A stretch of 64,000 bases of DNA from 20CM-2-65-7 sp035491815 (GTDB lineage: Bacteria; Gemmatimonadota; Gemmatimonadetes; Gemmatimonadales; GWC2-71-9). A program made the position numbers and the translations under genes. This document shows positions 17,396 through 28,100 of this stretch, piece by piece (position 1 is the first letter of the stretch; every line of letters starts with the position of its first letter). The stretch is from NCBI GenBank assembly GCA_035491815.1, contig DATJKA010000054.1, positions 1-64,000 on the forward strand, written 5' to 3'. Below the pieces are notes generated by a model that worked only from the letters and a program-made list of their open reading frames with translations, searched no databases and was not told the origin of the DNA.

Positions 17396-18991
17396 GTGGC
17401 CTACACTAGCGAGATCGAGAAGCTCGAAGCGCGCTTTAATGACAATCCCAAGGGTCGCAACTTTGCGCCCTTGGCGGACGCCTATCGTAAAGCAGGGCTT
17501 ATAGATAACGCAATCGTTCTATGTCAGAACGGTCTGCAGCTCCACCCCGATTACGTCAGCGCCCACATCGTTTACGCCCGCTGCCTCGTCGACAAGAAAG
17601 ACGATCCCGCGGCACTCGGCGTCTTCAAGAAGGTCCTCGAGCTCGATGGGCAAAACATCATCGCGCTGCGTGGCCTGGCCGAGTTGGCCGAGCGCAACGG
17701 CAACTACGCAGAGGAAGTGCAGTGGCTGAGCCAGCTGCTCAACGCGGACCCGATGAACGGGGATGCCGCAGAGGCGTTGGCCCGGGCGAAGGGCAAACTG
17801 GCGACGAAGCCGGTGGACGTATCCGAGGCGCCGACGGCCGCCATGGACAAGCCGGACTTCGCGGTGGAGCACGAGACACCGGAGGTGGTCGAGCTGAAGC
17901 GCGATTCCTCCGCGGCCACGGCCGCGCCGGAGGTCGAGAACTTCGAGAGCCCGATCAGCTTCAATCCCAACGCGCACCAGGCGGCAAAAGCCGACGGGCT
18001 CGAGGTGCAGGAAGACGTCGAGCTGAACTCGCAGCAGATCGAGCAGGTCGAGATCGAAGGCTTGGCGCGAACGCAGTACGAAGGCAGCGGGATGTTCAAG
18101 CTCGATGCGCCGGAGCCTGCGGCCGCGGGCGCTGGACCCGACCTGGACGAAGCGTTGCCGCAGGTCGATTTGCCATTGATCATGCCGGACGACGAGGTCG
18201 CGCCTCCCAGAGCAGCGGCGCCACCTCCGCCGTTGGCGCCGCCTCCCGCGCCGCCACCTCCCGCTCCGCCACGGGTGTCGATTCCCGCGATCGCCTTGTC
18301 GGATGACGACGGCGCTGCCGACACGGCGACCCTGTCGAAGGCTGAGCCCGTCGTCACGGAGACGATGGCGGAGCTCTATCTGAAGCAGGGACACACGCAG
18401 GATGCGCTGCGCGTGTATCAGGCGCTGCTGGCGCAGCGCCCCAACGACGCGAAACTGAAGGGCAAGGTGGAGCAGCTCTCTTCGGGGGGCCGGAAGGGCT
18501 CAGGGATCTCGGCGCAAACGTTTCTCAAGAACATCTGGTCAGGGCGGCGGCCCACCCCGGTCGCGGCGGCTCAACCAGAAGAACAGACCACGCTCGAAGC
18601 CGCGTTCGACGTCGCCGGCCCACCGCCGCCACCGCCCGGCCAGCCGTCACACCCGGCCCAGGACCACATCTCCCTCGACTCCGTTTTCGGGGAAGAGGCG
18701 GCGCGCGCTTCGACCGCCGTTCCCAGTGCCGCACCGGAGCCGCCGCCGGGTCCTGGGGCGCCGCCGGCGCCGGACGCGTCGAAGACGGGCGGCTTCTCCT
18801 TCGACGAATTCTTCGCCGGTGGGAAAGCCGGCGCTGCTGCGGGTGGGGCAGGGGCGGGTGGGGCGCCCGCGGATGCCACCGCCGCGAAGACGCCGGGCGG
18901 CAGCCGCACGTCGGGCCGCACGCAGCGGCCGCCGGAAGATGACGCGGAGGCCGATCAGTTCCAGCAGTGGCTGAAGAAGCTCAAGTCCTAG
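17396..18991 (+). CDS. TPR protein with Pro-rich C-terminal half
   Basis: A 531-residue protein with no signal peptide. The N-terminal 140 residues are TPR-like (RNFAPLADAYRKAGLIDNAI, AHIVYARCLVDKKDDPAALGVFKKV, ALRGLAELAERNGNYAEEV). A variable acidic region and Pro runs follow; another TPR is at about residues 320-355 (ETMAELYLKQGHTQDALRVYQALLAQ). The C-terminus is Pro/Gly/Ala-rich and ends DEAEADQFQQWLKKLKS-like. Its layout parallels the TPR gene at 11425. No catalytic motif is seen; scaffold or assembly roles are inferred only from TPRs. GTG 17396 has no ribosome-binding site and lies six bases after a -10-like box. It overlaps aroQ by one base. Confidence 0.72.
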   Translation: MAYTSEIEKLEARFNDNPKGRNFAPLADAYRKAGLIDNAIVLCQNGLQLHPDYVSAHIVYARCLVDKKDDPAALGVFKKVLELDGQNIIALRGLAELAERNGNYAEEVQWLSQLLNADPMNGDAAEALARAKGKLATKPVDVSEAPTAAMDKPDFAVEHETPEVVELKRDSSAATAAPEVENFESPISFNPNAHQAAKADGLEVQEDVELNSQQIEQVEIEGLARTQYEGSGMFKLDAPEPAAAGAGPDLDEALPQVDLPLIMPDDEVAPPRAAAPPPPLAPPPAPPPPAPPRVSIPAIALSDDDGAADTATLSKAEPVVTETMAELYLKQGHTQDALRVYQALLAQRPNDAKLKGKVEQLSSGGRKGSGISAQTFLKNIWSGRRPTPVAAAQPEEQTTLEAAFDVAGPPPPPPGQPSHPAQDHISLDSVFGEEAARASTAVPSAAPEPPPGPGAPPAPDASKTGGFSFDEFFAGGKAGAAAGGAGAGGAPADATAAKTPGGSRTSGRTQRPPEDDAEADQFQQWLKKLKS

Positions 18992-19434
18992 TGTCTCCTC
19001 ACATCGCCGTGCTGAACGGCCCCAATCTGAATTTGTTGGGACAGCGCGAACCCGAGATCTACGGCAACACGAGTCTCGCCGAGGTCGAGCGGATCACGCG
19101 CGAGCGGGCACGGGCACTCGGCGTGGAATGCAGCTGGATTCAGACGAATCACGAGGGTGAGCTGGTCGAGGCGATTCAGGGACTGAAGGGACGCGCCGAC
19201 GGCGCCGTGATCAACGCAGCGGCGTTCACGCATACCAGTCTCGCGGTGCGAGACGCGCTCCTCGCCGTGCGCGTGCCGTTCGTCGAGGTACACCTGTCGA
19301 ACATTTTTGCGCGTGAGCCGGAGCGGCGGCGCTCGTTGCTCGCGGACCTCGCGGTTGGCGTCGTCACGGGGTTCGGGGCCGACAGTTACCGTCTGGGTCT
19401 CGAGGGGTTGGTCGGTCATCTTCAGTCGCGATAA
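18991..19434 (+). CDS. aroQ: Type II 3-dehydroquinate dehydratase
   Basis: A 147-residue enzyme of the shikimate pathway that dehydrates 3-dehydroquinate to 3-dehydroshikimate. Family motifs are complete: IAVLNGPNLNLLGQREPEIYG with the catalytic Tyr at residue 24, QTNHEGELVE, INAAAFTHTS, EVHLSNIFARE with the catalytic His, and a C-terminal GADSYRLGLEGL. The GTG at 18991 overlaps the TPR-gene stop (TAGTG) by one base, implying coupling; further upstream the frame overlaps TPR sequence. The following peptidase gene overlaps its 3' end. Confidence 0.96.
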   Translation: MSPHIAVLNGPNLNLLGQREPEIYGNTSLAEVERITRERARALGVECSWIQTNHEGELVEAIQGLKGRADGAVINAAAFTHTSLAVRDALLAVRVPFVEVHLSNIFAREPERRRSLLADLAVGVVTGFGADSYRLGLEGLVGHLQSR

Positions 19435-20530
19435 ACGGCCCGAGCGGCAGGCCGCGCTGGCCCGGCTTCTGGAAACGGAAGGGTTGGACGCGCTGCTCGT
19501 GACGTCGCGATCCAACATCCGTTATCTCACCGGTTTCAGCGGATCGGCGGGCGTGGCCGTGGCCACGCGGAGCTCGGTCCTGCTCGTCACGGACTTCCGT
19601 TACGACGAGCAGGCGCGCCAGCAAGCGGGCGCCGTCGCGCGCGTCGAGATCGAAGCGACGAGCGTATGGGACCGTCTCTTCAAAGAGCTCCCGACGCTCG
19701 GCACCGCGACGCTGGGCGGGAACGTCATCGGGTTCGAGGCGCACGCGCTCAGCGTCAAGGACGCGGAGCGCTTCACGATGGGGCCGGGCGCGGCGTGGCG
19801 CTGGAAGTCGGCGGGAGAGCTCGTGGAGCGGCTGCGCCTGCGGAAGGATCCGGGCGAGGTCGCGGCGATTCACGCGGCGGCCACGCTGGCGGCCGCAGCG
19901 TTGCAGGAGACGCTCGCGGGCGTGCGGGTGGGGCAGACCGAGCTCGCGATCGCGGGTGCGCTGGAAGCGGCGCTGCGGCGCCAGGGCAGCGAAGGCCACC
20001 CGTTTCCCATCATCGTGGCGAGCGGTCCGCGCAGTGCGCTGCCACATGCCAACACGAGCGCGCGCACCGTAGCGGCGGGGGAGTGGCTGCTGCTAGACTT
20101 TGGCGCCGTCGTGGACGGGTATTGCGCCGACGTCACGCGCACGGTGGTCGTGGGGGCGCGCGCGGACGAGGCGCAGCGCGCGTTGTACGGACTGGTGCAG
20201 GAAGCACAGCGTCGCGCGCGGGAAGGCGTGCGCGCGGGCATGACGGGTCGGGAGGCAGACGCGCTCGCGCGCGACGTGATCGAGGCGCGCGGGTTCGGCG
20301 CGGCGTTCGGTCATTCGACGGGCCACGGCCTGGGACTCGACGTCCACGAGGCGCCGCGGCTGGCGCGCACGGCGAACGACCCGCTGCCCGCAGGTGCCGT
20401 CGTCACGATCGAGCCGGGCGTGTACGTCGCCGGGCGCGGCGGCGTGCGGCTCGAGGACGACGTGCATCTCTCGGCGGACGGTCCCGTGCTCTTGAGCGAT
20501 GGCTGTACGGAGCTTGTCGAACTGGCGTAG
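19355..20530 (+). CDS. Xaa-Pro aminopeptidase/dipeptidase (M24 metallopeptidase)
   Basis: An M24B peptidase that removes an N-terminal residue next to proline. A creatinase-like N-domain (DALLVTSRSNIRYLTGFSG) precedes the pita-bread catalytic domain. Likely metal ligands are the Asp in LLLDFGAVVDGYCADVTRT, His in GHSTGHGLGLDVHEAPR and Glu in VTIEPGVYV and GVRLEDDV. The start is unclear. Family proteins begin near FSRDKRPERQAALARLLE, but no ATG, GTG or TTG is available there. TTG 19355 and GTG 19313 lie inside aroQ and add unrelated residues; a rare ATC at 19418 has GAGGGG ten bases upstream. TTG 19355 is given provisionally. accB follows 34 bases downstream. Confidence 0.85.
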   Translation: MASSRGSGPTVTVWVSRGWSVIFSRDKRPERQAALARLLETEGLDALLVTSRSNIRYLTGFSGSAGVAVATRSSVLLVTDFRYDEQARQQAGAVARVEIEATSVWDRLFKELPTLGTATLGGNVIGFEAHALSVKDAERFTMGPGAAWRWKSAGELVERLRLRKDPGEVAAIHAAATLAAAALQETLAGVRVGQTELAIAGALEAALRRQGSEGHPFPIIVASGPRSALPHANTSARTVAAGEWLLLDFGAVVDGYCADVTRTVVVGARADEAQRALYGLVQEAQRRAREGVRAGMTGREADALARDVIEARGFGAAFGHSTGHGLGLDVHEAPRLARTANDPLPAGAVVTIEPGVYVAGRGGVRLEDDVHLSADGPVLLSDGCTELVELA

Positions 20531-20552
20531 TGGCGGCGAGGGGGAGGGGGGA

Positions 20553-20558
20553 TATCTT
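20553..20558 (+). promoter_or_regulatory. Putative leaderless -10 of accB
   Basis: TATCTT is followed by exactly six bases and then ATG 20565, the same geometry as at hutH and at 17396. The sequence just upstream is a run of G-rich tracts. No ribosome-binding site lies in the proper place. Confidence 0.4.
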
Positions 20559-20564
20559 CTCGGT

Positions 20565-21056
20565 ATGAAGCTCGACATCATCGCCCAGATCGTGCAGATC
20601 TTGAAGGATGCCCCGGAAGTGGGGGCGATCGAGATCCGCCGTGGGCTGTTTGGGGCCTGGTCGTCGGTGCGCGTGTCCAAAGCGGGTCATAACGCCACTT
20701 CCAGCCATGTCGTCGTATCGCAGCCGACCCTGCCGCCGCAGCCCGTGCCCCGTTCCGAAGGGGGACGAGGGGCGGGGGAGGGGGGAGCTCCGATCGCCGC
20801 GGCCGGTCCGCAACTCCTCGAGATCAAGTCTCCGATGGTCGGGACCTTCTATCAGTCGCCCGAGCCGGGCGCGCAGCCCTACGCCAAGGTCGGGACGCGC
20901 GTGAACGCGGGCCAAGTGGTGTGCATCATCGAAGCGATGAAGATCATGAACGAGATCGAGTCCGAGGTTTCGGGCGTGATCCGGGAAGTCGCCGCACAAA
21001 ACGCGCAGCCGGTGGAGTTCGGCCAAGTCCTTTTCCGGGTGGATCCGCATGGGTGA
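20565..21056 (+). CDS. accB: Biotin carboxyl carrier protein of acetyl-CoA carboxylase
   Basis: A 163-residue carrier whose biotinylated Lys is residue 126 in CIIEAMKIMNEIE. It shuttles carboxyl groups between biotin carboxylase (AccC, encoded one gene downstream) and the carboxyltransferase for malonyl-CoA synthesis. The N-terminus (MKLDIIAQIVQILKDAPEVG) and the C-terminal biotinyl domain (KSPMVGTFYQSPEPGA, the thumb region) are standard. The linker encodes RSEGGRGAGEGG from a G-tract-rich segment (about 20758-20787) that could form a G-quadruplex in the DNA. A pilT-family gene, not accC, follows directly with an 8-base overlap. Confidence 0.95.
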   Translation: MKLDIIAQIVQILKDAPEVGAIEIRRGLFGAWSSVRVSKAGHNATSSHVVVSQPTLPPQPVPRSEGGRGAGEGGAPIAAAGPQLLEIKSPMVGTFYQSPEPGAQPYAKVGTRVNAGQVVCIIEAMKIMNEIESEVSGVIREVAAQNAQPVEFGQVLFRVDPHG

Positions 21057-22209
21057 GGCGACACAGGGCAATCTCCCGGCATTCAACTTCAAGCAGGCGA
21101 TCACGAACATGGTGCAGCGCAACGGCTCCGACCTGCTGCTCAAGGTCGGGCGGCCGGCCACCATTCGCGTGAACGGCGAGCTGGTCGCACTCGAGACCTC
21201 TCCGCTGAAGCCTGAGGAGCTGAAGTCGCTCGCCGAGCAGATCATGACGCCACGCCAGGTCAAGGAGTTCGCCGAGCACAAGGAGGCGGACTTCGCGATC
21301 GGCGTCCCCGGCGTCGGCCGGTTCCGGACCAACGTGTACCAGCAGCGCGGGACCGTCGCGTTCGCATTCCGCGCCATCCCGTACGAAGTGAAGCAGATCC
21401 GCGAGCTGAACCTCCCCGGCGTGCTCGAGGAAATCGCGCTCAAGCCGCGCGGTCTCGTGCTCGTCACGGGCGTGACGGGGTCGGGCAAGTCGACGGCGCT
21501 CGCCGCGATGATCAATCATGTGAACATCAACCGGCGCGTGAACATCATCACGATCGAGGACCCGATCGAGTTCCTGCACCGCGACCAGAACGCCAACATC
21601 TCGCAGCGCGAAGTCGGCAACGACACGCTCACGTTCAATTCGGCGCTGCGGCACGTGCTGCGGCAGGATCCCGACCTGATCCTGATCGGCGAGATCCGCG
21701 ATATGGAGACGCTGGACACGGCACTCAAGGCAGCGGACACAGGGCACATGGTGTTTTCGACCCTGCACACCACCGACGCCACGCAGACCGTCAGCCGCGT
21801 CATCTCCTTCTTCCCGCCGCACCAGCACGACGAAATCCGCCACCTCCTCTCCACGGCGCTGCAGGCGATCGTGTCGCTGCGCCTCGTGCCGCGCAAAGAC
21901 GGGCGCGGCCGCGTGCCGGCGGCGGAGGTGCTGATCAACACCGCGGCAGTGGCCGACAACATCCGCGATCTCTCCAAACAGCTCAACATTCCCGACCTGA
22001 TCGCCGAGGGCTCGGTGCAGTACGGCATGCAGAGCTTCGACCAGTCGCTATTCTATTGGTATCAGCAGGGCGTGATCAGCTACGAGAGCGCGATCTTCTA
22101 CGCGACCAACCCGAGCGAGTTTGCACTGAAGGTCTCGGGCGTGGATTCGTCGGGGAACCGGCTGGGCGGCGGCGGCGCCAGCGCGGCCGGTATCGAGCTG
22201 ACGCCGTAA
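21049..22209 (+). CDS. pilT: PilT-family type IV pilus retraction ATPase
   Basis: A 386-residue hexameric ATPase that would depolymerise type IV pili for twitching or surface sensing. An N-terminal PAS-like domain (GSDLLLKVGRPATIRVNGEL) is followed by Walker A GVTGSGKST (residues 141-149), the Asp box ITIEDPIEFLH, Walker B LILIGEIRDMET and the His box TGHMVFSTLHTTDA. The C-terminal part has GMQSFDQSLFYWYQQGVIS, typical of PilT/PilU. PilT versus PilU cannot be settled from sequence alone. No pilin or PilB gene is seen nearby. It is wedged between accB (8-base overlap) and accC (TAATG overlap), an unusual place for a motility ATPase. Confidence 0.9.
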   Translation: MGEATQGNLPAFNFKQAITNMVQRNGSDLLLKVGRPATIRVNGELVALETSPLKPEELKSLAEQIMTPRQVKEFAEHKEADFAIGVPGVGRFRTNVYQQRGTVAFAFRAIPYEVKQIRELNLPGVLEEIALKPRGLVLVTGVTGSGKSTALAAMINHVNINRRVNIITIEDPIEFLHRDQNANISQREVGNDTLTFNSALRHVLRQDPDLILIGEIRDMETLDTALKAADTGHMVFSTLHTTDATQTVSRVISFFPPHQHDEIRHLLSTALQAIVSLRLVPRKDGRGRVPAAEVLINTAAVADNIRDLSKQLNIPDLIAEGSVQYGMQSFDQSLFYWYQQGVISYESAIFYATNPSEFALKVSGVDSSGNRLGGGGASAAGIELTP

Positions 22210-23567
22210 TGTTCAAGAAAGTGCTGATCGCGAACCGCGGGGAGATTGCCCTGCGGGTGATCCGCGCATGTAAGGAGCTGGGCGTCGAGACGGTAGCGGT
22301 GTATTCCGAGGCGGACCGCGAGTCGCTGCACGTCCGTTTCGCCGACGACGACGTGTGTATCGGCCGCGCTCCCAGCCGGGACAGCTATCTCAACATCCCC
22401 CGCCTCATTGCCGCCGCGGAAATCACCGGCGCCGACGCCATTCATCCCGGCTACGGCTTCCTCGCCGAGAACGCCGAGTTCGCCGAGAAGGTCGCCGCAT
22501 CCAACATCACGTTCATCGGTCCGACGCCGGATCAAATCCGGCAAATGGGCGACAAGGCGGCGGCCCGGAAAATCGCCAAGCAGCAGGGCGTGCCGACGGT
22601 GCCCGGCTCTCCGGGGCCGGTGGAATCGCTCGACGACGGCAAAGAGATCGCGGGCAAGATCGGTTTTCCGGTCATCATCAAGGCGGCGGCGGGCGGGGGC
22701 GGGAAGGGCATGCGGGTCGCGAACGACCCCGACCAATTCGCGCAATCGTTCACGCTCGCCAAGCAAGAAGCGCTCGCGGCATTCAACTCCGACGAGGTCT
22801 ACATCGAGAAGTATCTCGCACGTCCCCGCCACATCGAGATCCAAATCATGGGGGACACGCACGGCAAGGTAATGCATCTGTGCGAGCGCGATTGCTCGGT
22901 GCAGCGCCGCCACCAGAAGCTCGTCGAGGAGGCGCCCTCGCCGGTCGTGGACCAGACGCTGCGCGAGGACATCGGCGATGCCGCGGTCAAGCTGGCGCAG
23001 TCGATCGGCTATGTTGGCGCCGGGACCATCGAGTTTCTGCTCGATACCGACGGCTCGTTCTATTTCATGGAGATGAACACGCGCATCCAGGTCGAGCATC
23101 CGGTGACCGAGATGTGCACGAACTTCGACCTGGTCAAAGAACAGATCGCCGTGGCGGCCGGCGCGCCGCTCTCGTTCGTCATGAACGGGAACCGGCTGCG
23201 TGGGCACGCGATCGAGTGCCGCGTCAACGCGGAAGACCCGTCGAGAAACTTTCAGCCGTCGCCGGGCGTCATCACCGCGTATCATCCGCCGGGCGGTCCC
23301 GGGGTGCGGGTAGATACGCACATCTATGCCGGCTATACGGTGCCGCCGTACTACGACTCGCTGCTCGCGAAGGTGATCGTGCACGGCAACACCCGGACGG
23401 AAGCGCTGGCCCGTATGCGCCAGGCGCTCGACTCGTTTATCATTGAAGGCGTGACCACGACGATTCCGTTTCTGGGCCGGGTCATGCGCCACCCGGACTT
23501 CGTCGCGGGCAAGGTGGACACGAAATTCCTCGAGCGCGAGCCGCAACTCCTCAAAGACCAGACATGA
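22209..23567 (+). CDS. accC: Biotin carboxylase subunit of acetyl-CoA carboxylase
   Basis: A 452-residue ATP-grasp enzyme that carboxylates the biotin of AccB using ATP and bicarbonate. Motifs are complete: MFKKVLIANRGEIALRVIRACKEL, HPGYGFLAENAEFA, the ATP-binding Gly loop KAAAGGGGKGMR, and EMNTRIQVEHPVTEM with the catalytic Glu/Arg region. ATG 22209 overlaps the pilT stop (TAATG), suggesting coupling. The upstream in-frame extension is pilT sequence out of frame. It overlaps comB by four bases. Confidence 0.97.
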   Translation: MFKKVLIANRGEIALRVIRACKELGVETVAVYSEADRESLHVRFADDDVCIGRAPSRDSYLNIPRLIAAAEITGADAIHPGYGFLAENAEFAEKVAASNITFIGPTPDQIRQMGDKAAARKIAKQQGVPTVPGSPGPVESLDDGKEIAGKIGFPVIIKAAAGGGGKGMRVANDPDQFAQSFTLAKQEALAAFNSDEVYIEKYLARPRHIEIQIMGDTHGKVMHLCERDCSVQRRHQKLVEEAPSPVVDQTLREDIGDAAVKLAQSIGYVGAGTIEFLLDTDGSFYFMEMNTRIQVEHPVTEMCTNFDLVKEQIAVAAGAPLSFVMNGNRLRGHAIECRVNAEDPSRNFQPSPGVITAYHPPGGPGVRVDTHIYAGYTVPPYYDSLLAKVIVHGNTRTEALARMRQALDSFIIEGVTTTIPFLGRVMRHPDFVAGKVDTKFLEREPQLLKDQT

Positions 23568-24288
23568 AGATCGACGTTTACCATACGCCACTCGGCCTCA
23601 ACGCGGGGGATCTCACCGGCCGAGCGGTCGTCGTCATTGACGTGCTCCGGGCTACCAGCACGATCGTGAGCGCGCTCGCGGCGGGTGCCAAGGCGATCGT
23701 GCCGGCGGCCAGCTCGGAAGAGGTCGTGCGGTTGACGTCGAATCTCGAGAAAAACGGCATCGTGCTCGCCGGCGAGCGACGGCTGCAGAAGATCGAGGGC
23801 TTCAACCTTGGCAATTCGCCACGCGAGATGACCAAAGAGTCCGTCGGCGGCAAGACGGTGTTCCTCGCCACGACCAACGGCACGCCCGCGCTGCTCGCGG
23901 CGCAGGGCGGGGACCCCGTGCTCGTCGCGGCCGCACTCAACTTCAGCGCCGTGGCCGAGCGCGCCCGCAATCTCTTCACCGAGCGCGGTGACCTCGTGAT
24001 CATCTGCGCGGGCCGCGAGAAGCAGTTCGCGCTGGAGGATGCCTACACGGCCGGCCGCTTGATCAAGGCCGTGAAGAAGGGCGTGCCGCCGAAAAAGCTG
24101 ACGCTCAACGACGCCGCCCAGGTCTCCCTGGACCTCGCGGCGCAGCAAGGCGGCTGGCTGGATGCCCTCGGTGCGAGCGACGCCGCGCGCCAGCTCGGCG
24201 AGGCCGGCCTTGGCGACGACGTGAAGTTCTGCGCGAGTCCCGACAAGCTGTCCATCGTCCCCGTGTACGCGGACCGACGCATCGCGGC

Positions 24289-24292
<4 letters not shown>
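23564..24292 (+). CDS. comB: 2-phosphosulfolactate phosphatase-like protein
   Basis: A 242-residue member of the ComB family, first known for hydrolysing 2-phosphosulfolactate in coenzyme M synthesis. Typical segments are VVVIDVLRATSTIVSALAAGA near the N-terminus, NSPREMTKESVGGKTVFLATTNGTPAL and a GREKQFALEDAYTAGRLI block. Methanogenesis is not expected here, so the substrate may be another sulfonate or an unrelated phosphate ester; the sequence does not tell. It overlaps accC and ftsK by four bases each, so it is co-expressed with them. Confidence 0.82.
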
Positions 24293-26517
<2,225 letters not shown>

Positions 26518-26545
26518 ACTTTTTGGATTAAGCCCTTCCTCGATT

Positions 26546-26573
26546 CGAGCTAACTCACTAAGGTGGGATCGTT
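26546..26573 (+). promoter_or_regulatory. Promoter-proximal element of the first beta-helix gene
   Basis: This stretch around TAAGGT (26559-26564) matches 37223-37249, upstream of the third beta-helix gene, at all but four of 27 positions. TAAGGT is the likely -10; the -35 (TTCCTC at 26536-26541) is weak. The leader to ATG 26601 would be about 30 bases, with AAAGGAG as ribosome-binding site. Confidence 0.5.
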
Positions 26574-26600
26574 AAGCCTCACCGACAAAGGAGTCGCTCG

Positions 26601-28100
26601 ATGAAGGTTCTCAAGAGTCTCTTGATGCTGGGCGCAGTCGCCATTCTTGCCGGTTGTGCGGGCGAGGCGGTGGCCAACCCCTCCATCCCGTCCGATACGA
26701 CGTCGGCGCCGCAGCCGCAGCCCGAGCCCCAGCCGCAACCGTCTACACATGTGGGTTATTACGCCTCCCCGACGGGCGCGAGCGCGGGCGAGGGCAGCAT
26801 CGACCATCCCTGGGACCTGACGACGGCGCTGAACGGCGCCAACGGGAAGGTGCAACCGGGGGACACCGTGTGGCTTCGTGCCGGCACCTATCGCGGCAAC
26901 TTCCGCAGTCTGGTCTCAGGCGGGCAGGGCAAGCCCGTCGTGTTCCGCGCTCTTCCTGGTGAGCGCGCGACGATCGACGGTACGCTGCGCGCCGACGGTG
27001 CCGACGTCTGGTTCTGGGGACTCGAAGTCATGCGCTCGACGCCCAATGACCGCTTGCCAGGTCTCGAATCGCGCGGCGCGCGCCAGAAGTACATCAACAT
27101 GATCGTGCACGACGCGGCCCAACAGGGAATCACGTTCTGGGACGAGGCGATCGACGCCGAGCTGTACGGCAACATCGTGTACAACAACGGCACCCACGAG
27201 AACCTCGATCATGGCACGTACGTCCACAACATGAGCGGCACGAAGCTCATCATGGACAACGTGTTCTTCGACAATCTCGCGTACGGCATCCACGTCTACG
27301 CCGGTCCAACCGACGGCACACAGCGGAATGTGCACGTCGTCGGAAACGTGTCCTTCAACAACGGCACCATCTCGCACAACTACCCGGCCAAGGGCAACAT
27401 CCTGCTGGGCGCGGAGTCGCCCGACGAAGGGATGCAGGCGATCGACAACCTGCTCTACTTCTCCGGCAGCGACGGGGAGAATCTGCGCGTCGGCTATACG
27501 GCGGCGAACGCCGACATGCTCGTCCGTGGCAACACGGTCTGGGGCGGCGCCACCGCATTCGTCGTCGGTCAATGGCAGCGCGCGACGGTGGACCACAATC
27601 TGTTCGGCGGCTCCGCCGACATGGTGAATCTGTTGAATGCGCCGGGAAGTTACGCGTGGAGCTCGAACACGTATTACCGCAGCGCGCGCGCTCAGGCGTG
27701 GCGAACCGCGACGGGATCTGCGCTTCCGCTCAGCGACTGGCAATCTGCCACGGGGCTCGGCGGGAGTGACGAGGCACCGGCGGCGGCGCCAGGGGAGACG
27801 CAGGTCTTTGTGCGGCCCAACAAGTACGAGGCGGGGCGCGCGCTCGTCGTGATCTACAACTGGGGATCGGTCAACACCGTGAGCGTCAAGCTCGACGGCA
27901 TTCTGCGCGCCGGCCAGCAATACGAGGTGCGCAACGTTCAGGACATGTTCGGCGCTCCCGTCGCGAGCGGGACGTTCAACGGCAGCACGATCACGTTGTC
28001 GACGTCGGGTGTCAATCCGCCGCTGCCGATCGGACGCAGCACGCCGACACCGCCGAAGACTGGCCCCTACTTCGATGCGTTCGAGGTGCTTCCGAAATGA
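26601..28100 (+). CDS. Secreted right-handed beta-helix lipoprotein, paralogue 1
   Basis: A 499-residue lipoprotein (lipobox LAGC near residue 19). A Pro/Gln-rich linker precedes HVGYYASPTGASAGEGSIDHPWDLTTAL, the entry motif of many parallel beta-helix polysaccharide-active proteins, and PGDTVWLRAGTYRGNFRS then starts the helix coils. Asn-rich coils include NIVYNNGTHENLDHGTYVHNM. A C-terminal beta-sandwich-like module begins VFVRPNKYEAGRALVVIYNW and ends TGPYFDAFEVLPK. The family includes lyases, epimerases and binding proteins; I cannot see which. Three paralogues are at 34214, 37387 and 39184. It converges on a GT4 gene, sharing its last 34 bases. AAAGGAG precedes ATG 26601. Confidence 0.8.
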   Translation: MKVLKSLLMLGAVAILAGCAGEAVANPSIPSDTTSAPQPQPEPQPQPSTHVGYYASPTGASAGEGSIDHPWDLTTALNGANGKVQPGDTVWLRAGTYRGNFRSLVSGGQGKPVVFRALPGERATIDGTLRADGADVWFWGLEVMRSTPNDRLPGLESRGARQKYINMIVHDAAQQGITFWDEAIDAELYGNIVYNNGTHENLDHGTYVHNMSGTKLIMDNVFFDNLAYGIHVYAGPTDGTQRNVHVVGNVSFNNGTISHNYPAKGNILLGAESPDEGMQAIDNLLYFSGSDGENLRVGYTAANADMLVRGNTVWGGATAFVVGQWQRATVDHNLFGGSADMVNLLNAPGSYAWSSNTYYRSARAQAWRTATGSALPLSDWQSATGLGGSDEAPAAAPGETQVFVRPNKYEAGRALVVIYNWGSVNTVSVKLDGILRAGQQYEVRNVQDMFGAPVASGTFNGSTITLSTSGVNPPLPIGRSTPTPPKTGPYFDAFEVLPK

